Source: JAWKWH01 sp965204295 (GTDB lineage: Bacteria > Pseudomonadota > Alphaproteobacteria > Rhizobiales > Rhizobiaceae). From it: 64,000 nucleotides of DNA. Positions 26,972-35,391 of the stretch are shown in pieces. Positions within the stretch are counted from its first letter, which is position 1. Every line of letters begins with the position of its first letter. The position numbers and the translations under genes were made by a program. The stretch lies in NCBI GenBank assembly GCA_965204295.1, contig OZ241973.1, positions 806,001 through 870,000 of the forward strand, given 5' to 3'. Below the pieces are notes generated by a model, which made no database searches, was not told the DNA's origin, and saw nothing but the letters and a program-made list of their open reading frames with translations.

Positions 26972-27206
26972 TCATGGTTCCTTCGCCAGCAATCCGACCG
27001 CCGTGTGCGACCCGACCTCGCCATTCCCTATCACAGCTTGTTTCCCGCCGGAAACCGCAGTTTTCGGTTTTCATACCCAAAATCGGGATGTTGCGCCGCT
27101 ATTGATCGGCAAATGCCAAGCGAATATATTCGCCCGGAAATTTGCGCGCGTTTGCTCCATATTCAGCTGATTTGGGGCAGGATTGGAATTGGAATTTTAT
27201 ACGTCG

Positions 27207-27635
27207 ATGTCAGTTGCCGGTGAAGCCGCCAGAACCGAGGCCGAAAGAAAAGTCAGAAGGGCCGGACTGCGACCGACCAGGCAGCGCATTACGCTCGCGC
27301 GGCTGTTGTTCGCCCAGGGCAACCGGCACCTGACCGCGGAAGAGCTTCATGCCGAAGCGGAAGATGCCGATCACATGATCTCACTGGCGACGGTTTATAA
27401 TACGCTGCATCAGTTTACCGAAGCCGGGATGCTCAGAGTTCTCGCCGTGGAAGGCGCGCGAACCTATTTCGATACAAACACATCTGACCACCACCATTTC
27501 CTTGTCGAGGGCACAAACACCGTGCTCGACATCGAGGGCGGCCCATTTTCCATATCCGACCTGCCGGCGCCGCCGGATGGCATGGAAATAGCAAATGTCG
27601 ACGTGGTCATCCGGTTGCGCCGGAAAGACAAATAG
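27207..27635 (+). CDS. irr: Iron response regulator Irr (Fur family)
   Basis: 142 residues. Irr senses haem synthesis status and represses or activates iron and haem genes in Hyphomicrobiales. RKVRRAGLRPTRQRITLARL is the DNA-binding helix region, SLATVYNTLHQFTEAGMLRV is Fur-like, and SDHHHFLVEG carries the His cluster linked to haem binding in Irr. A TTG 24 bases upstream is in frame, but ATG 27207 gives the family length. The N-terminal Cys-Pro haem motif of Bradyrhizobium Irr is absent, as in Rhizobium-type Irr. Confidence 0.93.
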   Translation: MSVAGEAARTEAERKVRRAGLRPTRQRITLARLLFAQGNRHLTAEELHAEAEDADHMISLATVYNTLHQFTEAGMLRVLAVEGARTYFDTNTSDHHHFLVEGTNTVLDIEGGPFSISDLPAPPDGMEIANVDVVIRLRRKDK

Positions 27636-27689
27636 CAGCGGGCAGATCGCCCCAATCGCATTTTGATCCTGTTTAAATGAGTCCCTGCC

Positions 27690-28265
27690 CTACTCTTCGT
27701 AGGTCTCGCCGGGGTACACGCCCCAGATTAAGGCTTGTCTCACCCAACCCTTGTGACCTTTGAACGTCATCCGGCACCAATCGCCATTGCACAAATGCAC
27801 GCGGCCGATTGCGCCGGGTTCGATTACCGCAAAGATTCTCCCGCTTTCCCCGGGTTTGCGGCGCATATCCACGGCGGTATTCTTGCCGCGATGCCATGGC
27901 AGCGCCATTCCCGTACGGCGACCTGACAGAAGCGATTGATAGATCCAGCCCTCGGCGCCTTCCGAATCGCGAACCATGCGCCAGTTATCGTATTCCTGGA
28001 TAATTTCCAGCGGCAGGCCTGACTTGAGATACAGCCAATCGATCGCATAATCGCGCCCGGGACCGATCCTCATGTTGACACGGCCGGATTTCAAGCTGAC
28101 GAATCGAGGCAACGGAAGTCCGCTCCGGCCGCGTTGAACCGAACCGATGGCCTGCGCTTGAGCGGTCTGCCCGAAGACCGGGAGGGATTGCGGCGGACAG
28201 GATGCCGCCGCCAATGCGAAGGCCGCCAGAACATATCTGCCGGGAATCAATCGAAACACGGTCAT
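27690..28265 (-). CDS. Exported SH3-domain protein
   Basis: 191 residues from ATG 28265. It has a signal peptide (IPGRYVLAAFALAAASC, then TAQAQA), then two bacterial SH3-type repeats: VNMRIGPGRDYAIDWLYLKS with DNWRMVRDSEGAEGWIY, and VDMRRKPGESGRIFAVIEPG with CNGDWCRMTFKGHKGWVRQA. Such proteins are thought to bind the cell wall or envelope partners. It is divergent from the dehydrogenase gene, a pairing commonly seen in Hyphomicrobiales. Function unknown. A longer in-frame start at 28343 would place residues before the signal peptide and is less likely. Confidence 0.8.
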   Translation of the reverse strand: MTVFRLIPGRYVLAAFALAAASCPPQSLPVFGQTAQAQAIGSVQRGRSGLPLPRFVSLKSGRVNMRIGPGRDYAIDWLYLKSGLPLEIIQEYDNWRMVRDSEGAEGWIYQSLLSGRRTGMALPWHRGKNTAVDMRRKPGESGRIFAVIEPGAIGRVHLCNGDWCRMTFKGHKGWVRQALIWGVYPGETYEE

Positions 28266-28444
28266 TCCTCTGGTCCGGTTGATTTCGTACCGGAAACGCG
28301 GCTGCCGGAAGCCACTTCCCGCTCCGTGGTTTTCCTTTGTCAACAGGCCCGCCTCTTGGTAGACAGAAGTCAGGCTCGGACGTCTTTCCAGTGTCGCCCG
28401 CCTTGGTTAATGACGTCTCAACAAGGCTGCGATTTGAGGATTCC

Positions 28445-29446
28445 ATGACAGGCAAAAAGAAGCCCAAAGTTGTCATAACCCGCAAACTGCCGGATCCGGT
28501 TGAGACACGCATGTGCGAGCTTTTCGAGGCGGAACTCAACATTGAAGACGTCCCGATGACACAGCCTCGGCTTGTGGCGGCATTCAAGCAAGCCGATGTC
28601 ATCGTGCCGACCGTAACCGACCGCATCGACAAGGCATTGATCGATCAGGCGGGGCCGGACCTGAAACTGATCGCGAACTTCGGCAACGGCGTCGACAATA
28701 TCGATGTCGCGGCTGCGGCCAAAAAAGGAATCACGGTCACAAATACACCCAATGTGTTGAACGAAGACACTGCGGACATGACGCTGGCGCTGCTGCTGGC
28801 GGCGCCTCGCCGCCTGACCGAAGGCGCCGATATTCTCAAGGGTGACGGCAAATGGGCGGGCTGGTCGCCAACCTGGATGCTGGGGCGCCGTATTTGGGGC
28901 AAAAGGCTCGGCATCGTGGGGATGGGGCGCATCGGAACCGCCGTCGCCAGCCGTGCGAAGGCTTTCGGCCTGTCGGTCCACTATCACAACCGCAACAAGG
29001 TCTCGGAGGCCACGGAAGAGGAGTTGGAAGCGACCTATTGGGAGAGCCTCGATCAGATGCTGGCCCGGATGGACATCATTTCGGTGAACTGCCCCTATAC
29101 GCCGGCGACATTTCATCTATTGTCCGCAAGGCGGCTGGAATTGTTACAGCCGAGCGCGTTTATCGTAAACACCGCGCGCGGCGAAATCATCGACGAAGAC
29201 GCTCTCATCTCTTTGATACAGAGAGAAAAAATTGCCGGCGCGGGGCTCGACGTGTTCGAGCATGAACCGGCGGTCAATCCCAAACTCGTCAAGCTCGCCG
29301 AACTCGGCAAAGTCGTTATTCTGCCCCATATGGGCTCCGCCACGATAGAGGGGCGCATCGATATGGGAGAGAAGGTGATCGTCAATATACGCACCTTCCA
29401 TGACGGGCATCGTCCCCCCGACCGTGTTTTGCCGTCATTGGCGTGA
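28445..29446 (+). CDS. gyaR: D-2-hydroxyacid dehydrogenase (glyoxylate/hydroxypyruvate reductase type)
   Basis: 333 residues. NAD(P)-dependent reductase of glyoxylate or hydroxypyruvate. Rossmann motif GIVGMGRIGTAVASRA (about 158-173). Catalytic Arg in FIVNTARGEIIDEDAL, Glu in DVFEHEPAVNP and His in ILPHMGSATIEGR. gagga at 28436-28440 precedes ATG 28445. Its end overlaps the convergent methyltransferase gene by 12 bases. The symbol reflects the closest group; substrate preference is not provable from sequence. Confidence 0.85.
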   Translation: MTGKKKPKVVITRKLPDPVETRMCELFEAELNIEDVPMTQPRLVAAFKQADVIVPTVTDRIDKALIDQAGPDLKLIANFGNGVDNIDVAAAAKKGITVTNTPNVLNEDTADMTLALLLAAPRRLTEGADILKGDGKWAGWSPTWMLGRRIWGKRLGIVGMGRIGTAVASRAKAFGLSVHYHNRNKVSEATEEELEATYWESLDQMLARMDIISVNCPYTPATFHLLSARRLELLQPSAFIVNTARGEIIDEDALISLIQREKIAGAGLDVFEHEPAVNPKLVKLAELGKVVILPHMGSATIEGRIDMGEKVIVNIRTFHDGHRPPDRVLPSLA

Positions 29447-30493
29447 TGCTGAACAAAGCGGCGTTTCGGCCTGTTTTGTTGACCGGATGACCTTGTAACC
29501 GCCCTCATCGGCCAAAAGCTCCGACCGGGAAAAGCTCGCCTTGATCGCATTTTCATACGGAAGCCGACGGTTCGCGACCAAAAACAAATCGCCTCGGTTT
29601 TTCAGTGCCCGGGCGGCAGTCTCGATAAGCCCTGCTCCAATATCCGGTTCCGCCTTTCTCCCCCGGTGAAATGGCGGGTTCATGACGATCGCATCGTACT
29701 TGTGCGGTATCGGCTCGCTCCGCAAATCCCGCCAGTAAAAGGCGAATTCGCATTTCGTGACGCCGGACAGGTTGTGCCTGGCAGCTTCGATGGACGCGTG
29801 ATCGGCTTCATAAAGATGGAGTTTCTCAATCCTGTTCTCCCGATCCAGGATCCGCGCCGACAGATACCCCCAACCCGCACAGAAATCGGCAACTTCACCG
29901 GACAGGAAATTTGGCAGGCGATCCGCCAGCAACCGGGAGCCGGCATCGATTTTGCCATGAGAGAACATGCCCGGTGAGGTTGTGTATCGGCCGTCGACCA
30001 GCGTTTCCACCGCCGTTTCAAGACGGGCTGCGACGCCTTTCCGGCCCTTGTCCGCCTCAAACCAGAAAACAACACCATGATCGAGCGAGGCGTGATTGAG
30101 ACCGATTTCAAATCCGGCGATGCGTTTGCTCAGACTGGCGGCGCCGTCGGTTTTACCGCCGGCGGCTGCAATCAATCCGCCGTGCCTGACGGTTCGCAAA
30201 GCCGAAGCCAACCAATTCTCGTTCTGCTGCCTGTGGCGTCCAAGGCGAATGAGCACCGCATCGAATGGAACGCCGGTCGGGACCGCCGGTCCGACACGGC
30301 AACCGGCGCGGTCCAGCGCCAGATAGTATGGCCTGAAGCCCTGTGCATAGGTGATGTCGGCTCCCGATAATTCATGAACCGGGATCTGCTCGCTCAGCCC
30401 GATGCACAGAACTCTGCAGGATGATCGCGGCAGCGCCACCAATCCGGACCTAAACGGATGCAGAAGCGTATCAATGCGCATATCGGCAAACAT
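29435..30493 (-). CDS. Class I SAM methyltransferase, RsmC/RlmG-like
   Basis: About 352 residues. It has an N-terminal degenerate Rossmann-like half and a C-terminal catalytic half with VADFCAGWGYLSARIL (SAM binding) and DAIVMNPPFHRGRKAEPDIG, the NPPF motif of base N-methyltransferases. The two-half layout is that of the 16S rRNA G1207 (RsmC) and 23S G1835 (RlmG) enzymes. The frame is open to 30541, but that overlaps the pnp terminator, so ATG 30493 (MFADMRID) or 30481 is preferred. It lies downstream of pnp and overlaps the end of the convergent dehydrogenase gene. Confidence 0.8.
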   Translation of the reverse strand: MFADMRIDTLLHPFRSGLVALPRSSCRVLCIGLSEQIPVHELSGADITYAQGFRPYYLALDRAGCRVGPAVPTGVPFDAVLIRLGRHRQQNENWLASALRTVRHGGLIAAAGGKTDGAASLSKRIAGFEIGLNHASLDHGVVFWFEADKGRKGVAARLETAVETLVDGRYTTSPGMFSHGKIDAGSRLLADRLPNFLSGEVADFCAGWGYLSARILDRENRIEKLHLYEADHASIEAARHNLSGVTKCEFAFYWRDLRSEPIPHKYDAIVMNPPFHRGRKAEPDIGAGLIETAARALKNRGDLFLVANRRLPYENAIKASFSRSELLADEGGYKVIRSTKQAETPLCSASRQ

Positions 30494-30536
30494 GGCGTTC
30501 GCATAACCCGGGATCAGGATCTCGACAAATGCAGAT

Positions 30537-30566
30537 GACAAAAAAGCGCGGGTTTGGCGCCCGCGC
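30537..30566 (-). terminator. Intrinsic terminator after pnp
   Basis: On the minus strand, gcgcggg (30566-30560) pairs with cccgcgc (30552-30546) and is followed by a run of T (30545-30537). It ends the long metK-to-pnp operon. Confidence 0.88.
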
Positions 30567-30589
30567 CTTGAAAATTATTCTGGTGGCGA

Positions 30590-32734
30590 TCAGCTTTCCC
30601 GCTTTTCCGGACGCGGCTCTCGCGGAATTTCCTCGCCGGTCTCCTGATTGACGATTTTCATCGACAGACGGACCTTGCCGCGTTCGTCGAAACCCATCAG
30701 CTTGACCCAGACCCTGTCGCCCTCCTTGACCACGTCGGTGGTTTTGCCAACGCGCTCCCGCGCAAGCTGGGAAATGTGAACCAGACCGTCCTTCGGGCCG
30801 AAGAAATTGACGAAAGCGCCGAAATCGGCGGTTTTGACGACCGTACCTTCGTAGATCACGCCGACTTCCGGTTCGGCGGTCAGCGAGTGGATCCATTTCT
30901 TGGCCGCTTCGATTTCCTTGGCGCTGGAGGAAGCGATCTTTACCGTGCCGTCGTCCTCGATATTGATCTTGGCGCCGGTTTTTTCGACGATTTCGCGGAT
31001 CACCTTGCCGCCCGTGCCGATGACATCGCGAATCTTGTCGGTCGGAATGTTCATGACTTCGATACGCGGCGCGAATTCGCCCAGTTCCGCGCGGCTCTCC
31101 GACAATGCCTTGGCCATCTCGCCAAGAATGTGGATGCGACCGTCTTTTGCCTGTGCAAGCGCGGTCTTCATGATCTCTTCGGTGATGCCGTCGATCTTGA
31201 TGTCCATCTGCAGCGACGTGATGCCTTCCTCGGTTCCGGCAACTTTGAAATCCATGTCGCCGAGATGATCTTCGTCGCCGAGAATATCGGAGAGAACGGC
31301 GAACCGATCGCCCTCCTTGATCAGACCCATCGCGATACCCGCCACCGGGTTCGACAGGGGCACGCCGGCATCCATCAGCGCCAGCGAAGCGCCGCAGACA
31401 GTGGCCATCGACGACGAGCCATTGGATTCGGTGATCTCGGAAACCGCGCGGATTGTGTAAGGGAACTGCTCCGCGGTCGGCAGCATAGGATGAATGGCGC
31501 GCCATGCGAGTTTGCCGTGGCCGATCTCGCGGCGGCCGGGCGACAACATGCGGCCCGTCTCTCCCACCGAGTAGGGCGGGAAATTGTAGTGCAGCATGAA
31601 GGATTCCTTGTACATACCTGTAAGCGAATCGACATATTGCTCGTCTTCGCCCGTGCCAAGCGTGGCCACGACAATCGCCTGGGTTTCCCCGCGGGTAAAC
31701 AGCGCCGAGCCATGCGTACGCGGCAGGATGCCGACCTCCGACACGATCGGACGAACCGTTGACAGGTCACGCCCATCTATGCGGCCGCCGGTGTCCAGAA
31801 TGTTCCAGCGAACGATCTTGGCCTGCAGACCCTTGAATACGGTGGCGACCTGTTCGGCCGTCCATTTCGTCTCCTCGTCTTCCGCTGGCAGCGTATAGGT
31901 CTCCTTGACCTTTGCCTTGGCGGCATCAATGGCGTCGTAGCGCTCCTGCTTGTCGATGATCTTGTATGCTTCACGCAAATCGGCCTCGACCAGCGAAAGC
32001 AGTTCACCCTCAAGCTCCGAAAGATCCTCGACGACATGTTCGCGCGGTCCCCTGGCGGCCACCTCGGCAAGCTTGATGATCGCATCAATGACCGGCTGAA
32101 AGCTGCTATGGCCGAACATGACCGCGCCCAGCATGGTGTCTTCGTCAAGCTGCCGGGCCTCCGATTCGACCATGAGCACCGCTTCCCGGGTGCCCGCGAC
32201 CATCAGGTCGAGTTTGGATTCGGGCATTTCGTCTATATGCGGGTTCAGTACGTATTCGCCGTCGATGTAACCGACGCGCGCGCCGCCGATCGGTCCCATG
32301 AACGGAACGCCGGACAATGTGAGCGCCGCGGAAGCCGCAACCATGGACAGCACGTCCGGTTTGTTCTCCAGATCGTGCTGCACGACCGTAATGATAACCT
32401 GCGTTTCATTTTTGTAGCCATCGGCGAACAGCGGACGGATCGGACGGTCGATCAGGCGCGAAACCAGCGTCTCGTTTTCCGATGGGCGACCTTCGCGTTT
32501 GAAATATCCGCCGGGTATCTTGCCGGCCGCGTAGGTCTTTTCCTGGTAGTTGACCGTGAGCGGAAAAAAATCCTGCCCGGGTTTTGCTTCTTTCGCCGAA
32601 ACGACCGTGGCCAGCACGACGGTTTCGCCATAGCTTGCCAGCACGGCGCCATCCGCCTGACGGGCAATCTTGCCCGTTTCAAGCGTCAGCGGGCGTCCGC
32701 CCCATTCGATTTCGACTTTATGATGATTGAACAT
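30590..32734 (-). CDS. pnp: Polyribonucleotide nucleotidyltransferase (PNPase)
   Basis: 714 residues. 3'-5' phosphorolytic exoribonuclease of the RNA degradosome. Two RNase PH domains (N-terminal MFNHHKVEIEWGGRPLTLET with GGYFKREGRPSENETLVSRL; second half TRGETQAIVVATLGTGEDEQ and NGSSSMATVCGASLALMDAG), then KH (KIRDVIGTGGKVIREIVEKT) and S1 (GVIYEGTVVKTADFGAFVNF). Normal length. Last gene of the operon, preceded by rpsO, with a clear terminator after it. PNPase usually represses its own translation after RNase III cleavage of the rpsO-pnp leader. Confidence 0.97.
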   Translation of the reverse strand: MFNHHKVEIEWGGRPLTLETGKIARQADGAVLASYGETVVLATVVSAKEAKPGQDFFPLTVNYQEKTYAAGKIPGGYFKREGRPSENETLVSRLIDRPIRPLFADGYKNETQVIITVVQHDLENKPDVLSMVAASAALTLSGVPFMGPIGGARVGYIDGEYVLNPHIDEMPESKLDLMVAGTREAVLMVESEARQLDEDTMLGAVMFGHSSFQPVIDAIIKLAEVAARGPREHVVEDLSELEGELLSLVEADLREAYKIIDKQERYDAIDAAKAKVKETYTLPAEDEETKWTAEQVATVFKGLQAKIVRWNILDTGGRIDGRDLSTVRPIVSEVGILPRTHGSALFTRGETQAIVVATLGTGEDEQYVDSLTGMYKESFMLHYNFPPYSVGETGRMLSPGRREIGHGKLAWRAIHPMLPTAEQFPYTIRAVSEITESNGSSSMATVCGASLALMDAGVPLSNPVAGIAMGLIKEGDRFAVLSDILGDEDHLGDMDFKVAGTEEGITSLQMDIKIDGITEEIMKTALAQAKDGRIHILGEMAKALSESRAELGEFAPRIEVMNIPTDKIRDVIGTGGKVIREIVEKTGAKINIEDDGTVKIASSSAKEIEAAKKWIHSLTAEPEVGVIYEGTVVKTADFGAFVNFFGPKDGLVHISQLARERVGKTTDVVKEGDRVWVKLMGFDERGKVRLSMKIVNQETGEEIPREPRPEKRES

Positions 32735-33014
32735 GTCTTGTCCTTGTCATGGACGGGAATCCCGCCACGGCCTGTTCCGGGGCGGCTTCGATACCGTCGG
32801 CTTCGTGTTCGGACGAGCCATGGGCAAGACAGAGGGGTGCTTTCAACCGCCATGACAAACATGGCCAAGCAGCCACCAATCCTGCCCCATGACCTGTCCA
32901 TGGGCGGTTTCCCTCAAATTCGGACTTCCCGGAGAGAAACCGATGATGAGAACCGGCAATCCGGCCATCAATTATGTCGGCGGCGGATATCTTCCGACAA
33001 CCGCCGGCCAACCG
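32735..33014 (-). other. rpsO-pnp intergenic leader
   Basis: 280 bases with no gene. By homology this is where the RNase III-cleaved pnp leader hairpin should lie. GC-rich inverted repeats are present near 32750-32800, but I could not resolve one clear structure. Confidence 0.45.
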
Positions 33015-33284
33015 TTATCGGCGCAAGCCGAGTTTTCCGATCAACGTCCGGTAGCGCTCCTGATCCCTGGACTTCACATAGTCCAGAAGGCGGCGGCGCT
33101 GAGAGACGAGTTTCAACAGGCCACGGCGGGAATGGTTGTCCTTCTTGTGGTCCTTGAAATGTTCGGTCAGGTTCTTGATGCGTTCGGAGAGGACCGCTAC
33201 TTGCACTTCCGGCGAACCGGTGTCGTCCTTGGCGGTTGCGTATTCCTTCATCAGTTCCTGCTTGCGTTCAGCGGTAATCGACAT
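33015..33284 (-). CDS. rpsO: 30S ribosomal protein S15
   Basis: 89 residues: MSITAERKQELMKEYATAKD, DTGSPEVQVAVLSERIKNLT, HSRRGLLKLVSQRRRLLDYV. Binds 16S rRNA in the platform. ATG 33284 follows aaagga. The usual truB-rpsO-pnp order is kept. Confidence 0.98.
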   Translation of the reverse strand: MSITAERKQELMKEYATAKDDTGSPEVQVAVLSERIKNLTEHFKDHKKDNHSRRGLLKLVSQRRRLLDYVKSRDQERYRTLIGKLGLRR

Positions 33285-33469
33285 CGCGCTTTTCCTTTCT
33301 CTTCCACTGTAAGGAAACAGGACGCCCACAGCCGGGATGTCGTCCAGCAGGGGCCAGTGAACAATCGGCAAAGCCGGTTACCGTGGCGCATATAGGGGAT
33401 ATTTTCAGGAAACGCCAGCGAATTTTCGCCATTCGTCAATATGCGTTCGTCATTGCGACCATGGCGCTT

Positions 33470-34420
33470 TCAACCCTTGAAAACCCGCCTCGGCTTGAAC
33501 CGCCCCGCCTCGATTGCGCCGATGGCCAAGAGCTTTCCGCGCGCGGTGACACAGGCTTCATCAGCCTCAACAGGTGCGTCGCGACCACGAATGATGGCGG
33601 AATTGCCCAATCGAACGCGATGCGCCGCGTCATCGCCCAATGCGATATGCGGCAGGTCACCGAGCGCGGCATCTGTTTCAACCACCAGCCCATCGATATC
33701 GGCGTATGGTTCGTCGGTCCAATCGCTTCGGTTGCCGTTTTTCGGGCTCGCGGTCTCAAGCGAATCGAGCAACACAAAGTCATCGGCAGTGAACGGCCAG
33801 ACTTCGGTGCGTCGCAATTCGCCGATGTGACCGAAGCAACCGAGGTCGCGTCCCATGTCGCGCGCCAGCGAACGCACATAGGTGCCTTTGCCGCATTCAA
33901 TTTCAAAGACCGCCCGGTTCTCGTCCGGCATCGTGACCACATCCAGACGGTTAATTTCGACCGCGCGCGCGGGAATGTCGATCGTTTCGCCGTCACGGGC
34001 GATATCATAAGCGCGCTCGCCGCCGAGCTTTACAGCGGAAAACCGGGGCGGAACCTGCATGATGATGCCGGTGTATTCGGGCAGCAAGGCTTCGACGGCG
34101 GTCCGGCCCGGTCTGAGCACCGCCGATCTTGTGACTTTTCCTTCCAGATCATCGGTCGAGCGTTCTTCGCCCCAGATGACCGTGAACCGGTAGATTTTCG
34201 CACCGTCCATAACATAGGGAACGGTCTTGGTGGCTTCGCCAAGAGCGATCGGCAGCATGCCGGAGGCAAGCGGGTCGAGTGTGCCCGCATGGCCGGCCTT
34301 TTGCGCATCAAACAGCCATTTGACCTTGGAGACGGCCTCGGTCGACCCCATGCCGACGGGCTTGTCGAGCACCACCCAGCCGGATACCGGCCGGCCCTTT
34401 TTTTTGCGTTGACGAACCAC
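33470..34420 (-). CDS. truB: tRNA pseudouridine(55) synthase TruB
   Basis: 316 residues. Makes pseudouridine 55 in the T loop of tRNAs. Catalytic Asp in AGHAGTLDPLASGMLPIALG, with GWVVLDKPVGMGSTEAVSK at the N-terminus and CGKGTYVRSLARDMGRDLG in the core. It begins with GTG 34420, whose first base is the last base of the upstream gene's TAG, so translation is coupled. The C-terminal PUA-like part is present. Confidence 0.96.
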   Translation of the reverse strand: MVRQRKKKGRPVSGWVVLDKPVGMGSTEAVSKVKWLFDAQKAGHAGTLDPLASGMLPIALGEATKTVPYVMDGAKIYRFTVIWGEERSTDDLEGKVTRSAVLRPGRTAVEALLPEYTGIIMQVPPRFSAVKLGGERAYDIARDGETIDIPARAVEINRLDVVTMPDENRAVFEIECGKGTYVRSLARDMGRDLGCFGHIGELRRTEVWPFTADDFVLLDSLETASPKNGNRSDWTDEPYADIDGLVVETDAALGDLPHIALGDDAAHRVRLGNSAIIRGRDAPVEADEACVTARGKLLAIGAIEAGRFKPRRVFKG

Positions 34421-34887
34421 TAGGCTTTGAAAATCCTGGCTTGATCGGCAACGCAGCGTTTCGGAAGGTCTCCGCTTTTTTTATCAGTATCCTTGAATCC
34501 CAGTTGACGCATCTTTTTTGCCACAAGATCACCCGCCCTAGCGGTGGCTTGATTGTGCCCGCCATAGTGCTCGCCGAGGGCTTTGGCGAGCATGGGGTCA
34601 ACACCGGCCATAGGCGGCCATCCGTCGGCGACGGCTTTCCTCATAGCCGCTTCGGCTTCCTTAGAGTTTACGATCTCCCGGATTTCGATCATAATCGGGT
34701 TATCATCGCTCAGGCCGCCTTCTTCACTATAGGGAAGTCCGCTCGCCTCGATCAAATCAATGATCGCTTGCGCCGCCGCAATGTCCTTCTTGGGATGTGT
34801 TAACTTATTCTTCGCATTCTTATAGAGTTCATACCGCTTCGATCTGGACATGGCCGCGATTTTGGCAACGTCATATTTGGGAGTCAT
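34420..34887 (-). CDS. Uncharacterised protein inserted between rbfA and truB
   Basis: 155 residues. It begins MTPKYDVAKIAAMSRSKRYE, then ANPIMIEI-like DNPIMIEIREIVNSKEAEAA and MLAKALGEHYGGHNQATARA, and ends DLPKRCVADQARIFKA. Charged and helical, with no signal or membrane segment. Its ATG (34887) shares a base with the rbfA stop, and its TAG shares a base with the truB start. It is thus translated as part of a ribosome/RNA-modification operon where no gene is usually found. I do not recognise a family. A role in ribosome assembly or RNA handling is only suggested by position. Composition matches its neighbours. Confidence 0.75.
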   Translation of the reverse strand: MTPKYDVAKIAAMSRSKRYELYKNAKNKLTHPKKDIAAAQAIIDLIEASGLPYSEEGGLSDDNPIMIEIREIVNSKEAEAAMRKAVADGWPPMAGVDPMLAKALGEHYGGHNQATARAGDLVAKKMRQLGFKDTDKKSGDLPKRCVADQARIFKA

Positions 34888-35294
34888 CACGTATCCTTTT
34901 CATCATCGTGCCCGAGGTCCCGCGCGACTTCGGGCGCGCGCAGCAGACGTTCGATGCGATCGAAATTGTCGAAGCTGGTGTCAAGCCGAAAGCGGAAATC
35001 CGGCATGTGTTTCATTTGCCGCAATGCAGGCGTCAGTCGGCCACGTATGAATTTTGCGTTTTTCGCCATTGCCTTGACGATTGCCTCGCCGTCGCTATCG
35101 CCAAGCAATGAAATATAGGCGGTCGCGATTTTCAAATCCGGGGACATGGCGACCTCGGATATCGAAACCACCGAACGCTCAAGCATCTTGTTACGAATTT
35201 CGCCGCGACCGATCAATTCCGCCAGTGCATGACGCACCTGCTCACCGACGCGTAGCTGGCGCTGGGAAGGCCCTTTGGAAGAGAATTTTGACAT
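34887..35294 (-). CDS. rbfA: Ribosome-binding factor A
   Basis: 135 residues. 30S maturation factor with a KH-type fold. It contains QRQLRVGEQVRHALAELIGR, VVSISEVAMSPDLKIATAYI and LRQMKHMPDFRFRLDTSFDN. ATG 35294 (MSKFSSKGPS) is chosen; upstream in-frame codons lack conservation. Follows infB in the conserved order. Confidence 0.95.
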   Translation of the reverse strand: MSKFSSKGPSQRQLRVGEQVRHALAELIGRGEIRNKMLERSVVSISEVAMSPDLKIATAYISLLGDSDGEAIVKAMAKNAKFIRGRLTPALRQMKHMPDFRFRLDTSFDNFDRIERLLRAPEVARDLGHDDEKDT

Positions 35295-35391
35295 TGGTTT
35301 GGCTCCGGTTCGCGCAACGGGCCGGGACCGTTTACGGACCAAGGACGGCGAGGCGGGATGAGACTCAATCCCGCCTGTTCGAGTGCAACAA

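Noticed and set aside
30494..30541. Methyltransferase start at TTG 30541
   Set aside because: It would overlap the T run of the pnp terminator; ATG 30493 or 30481 is more likely.
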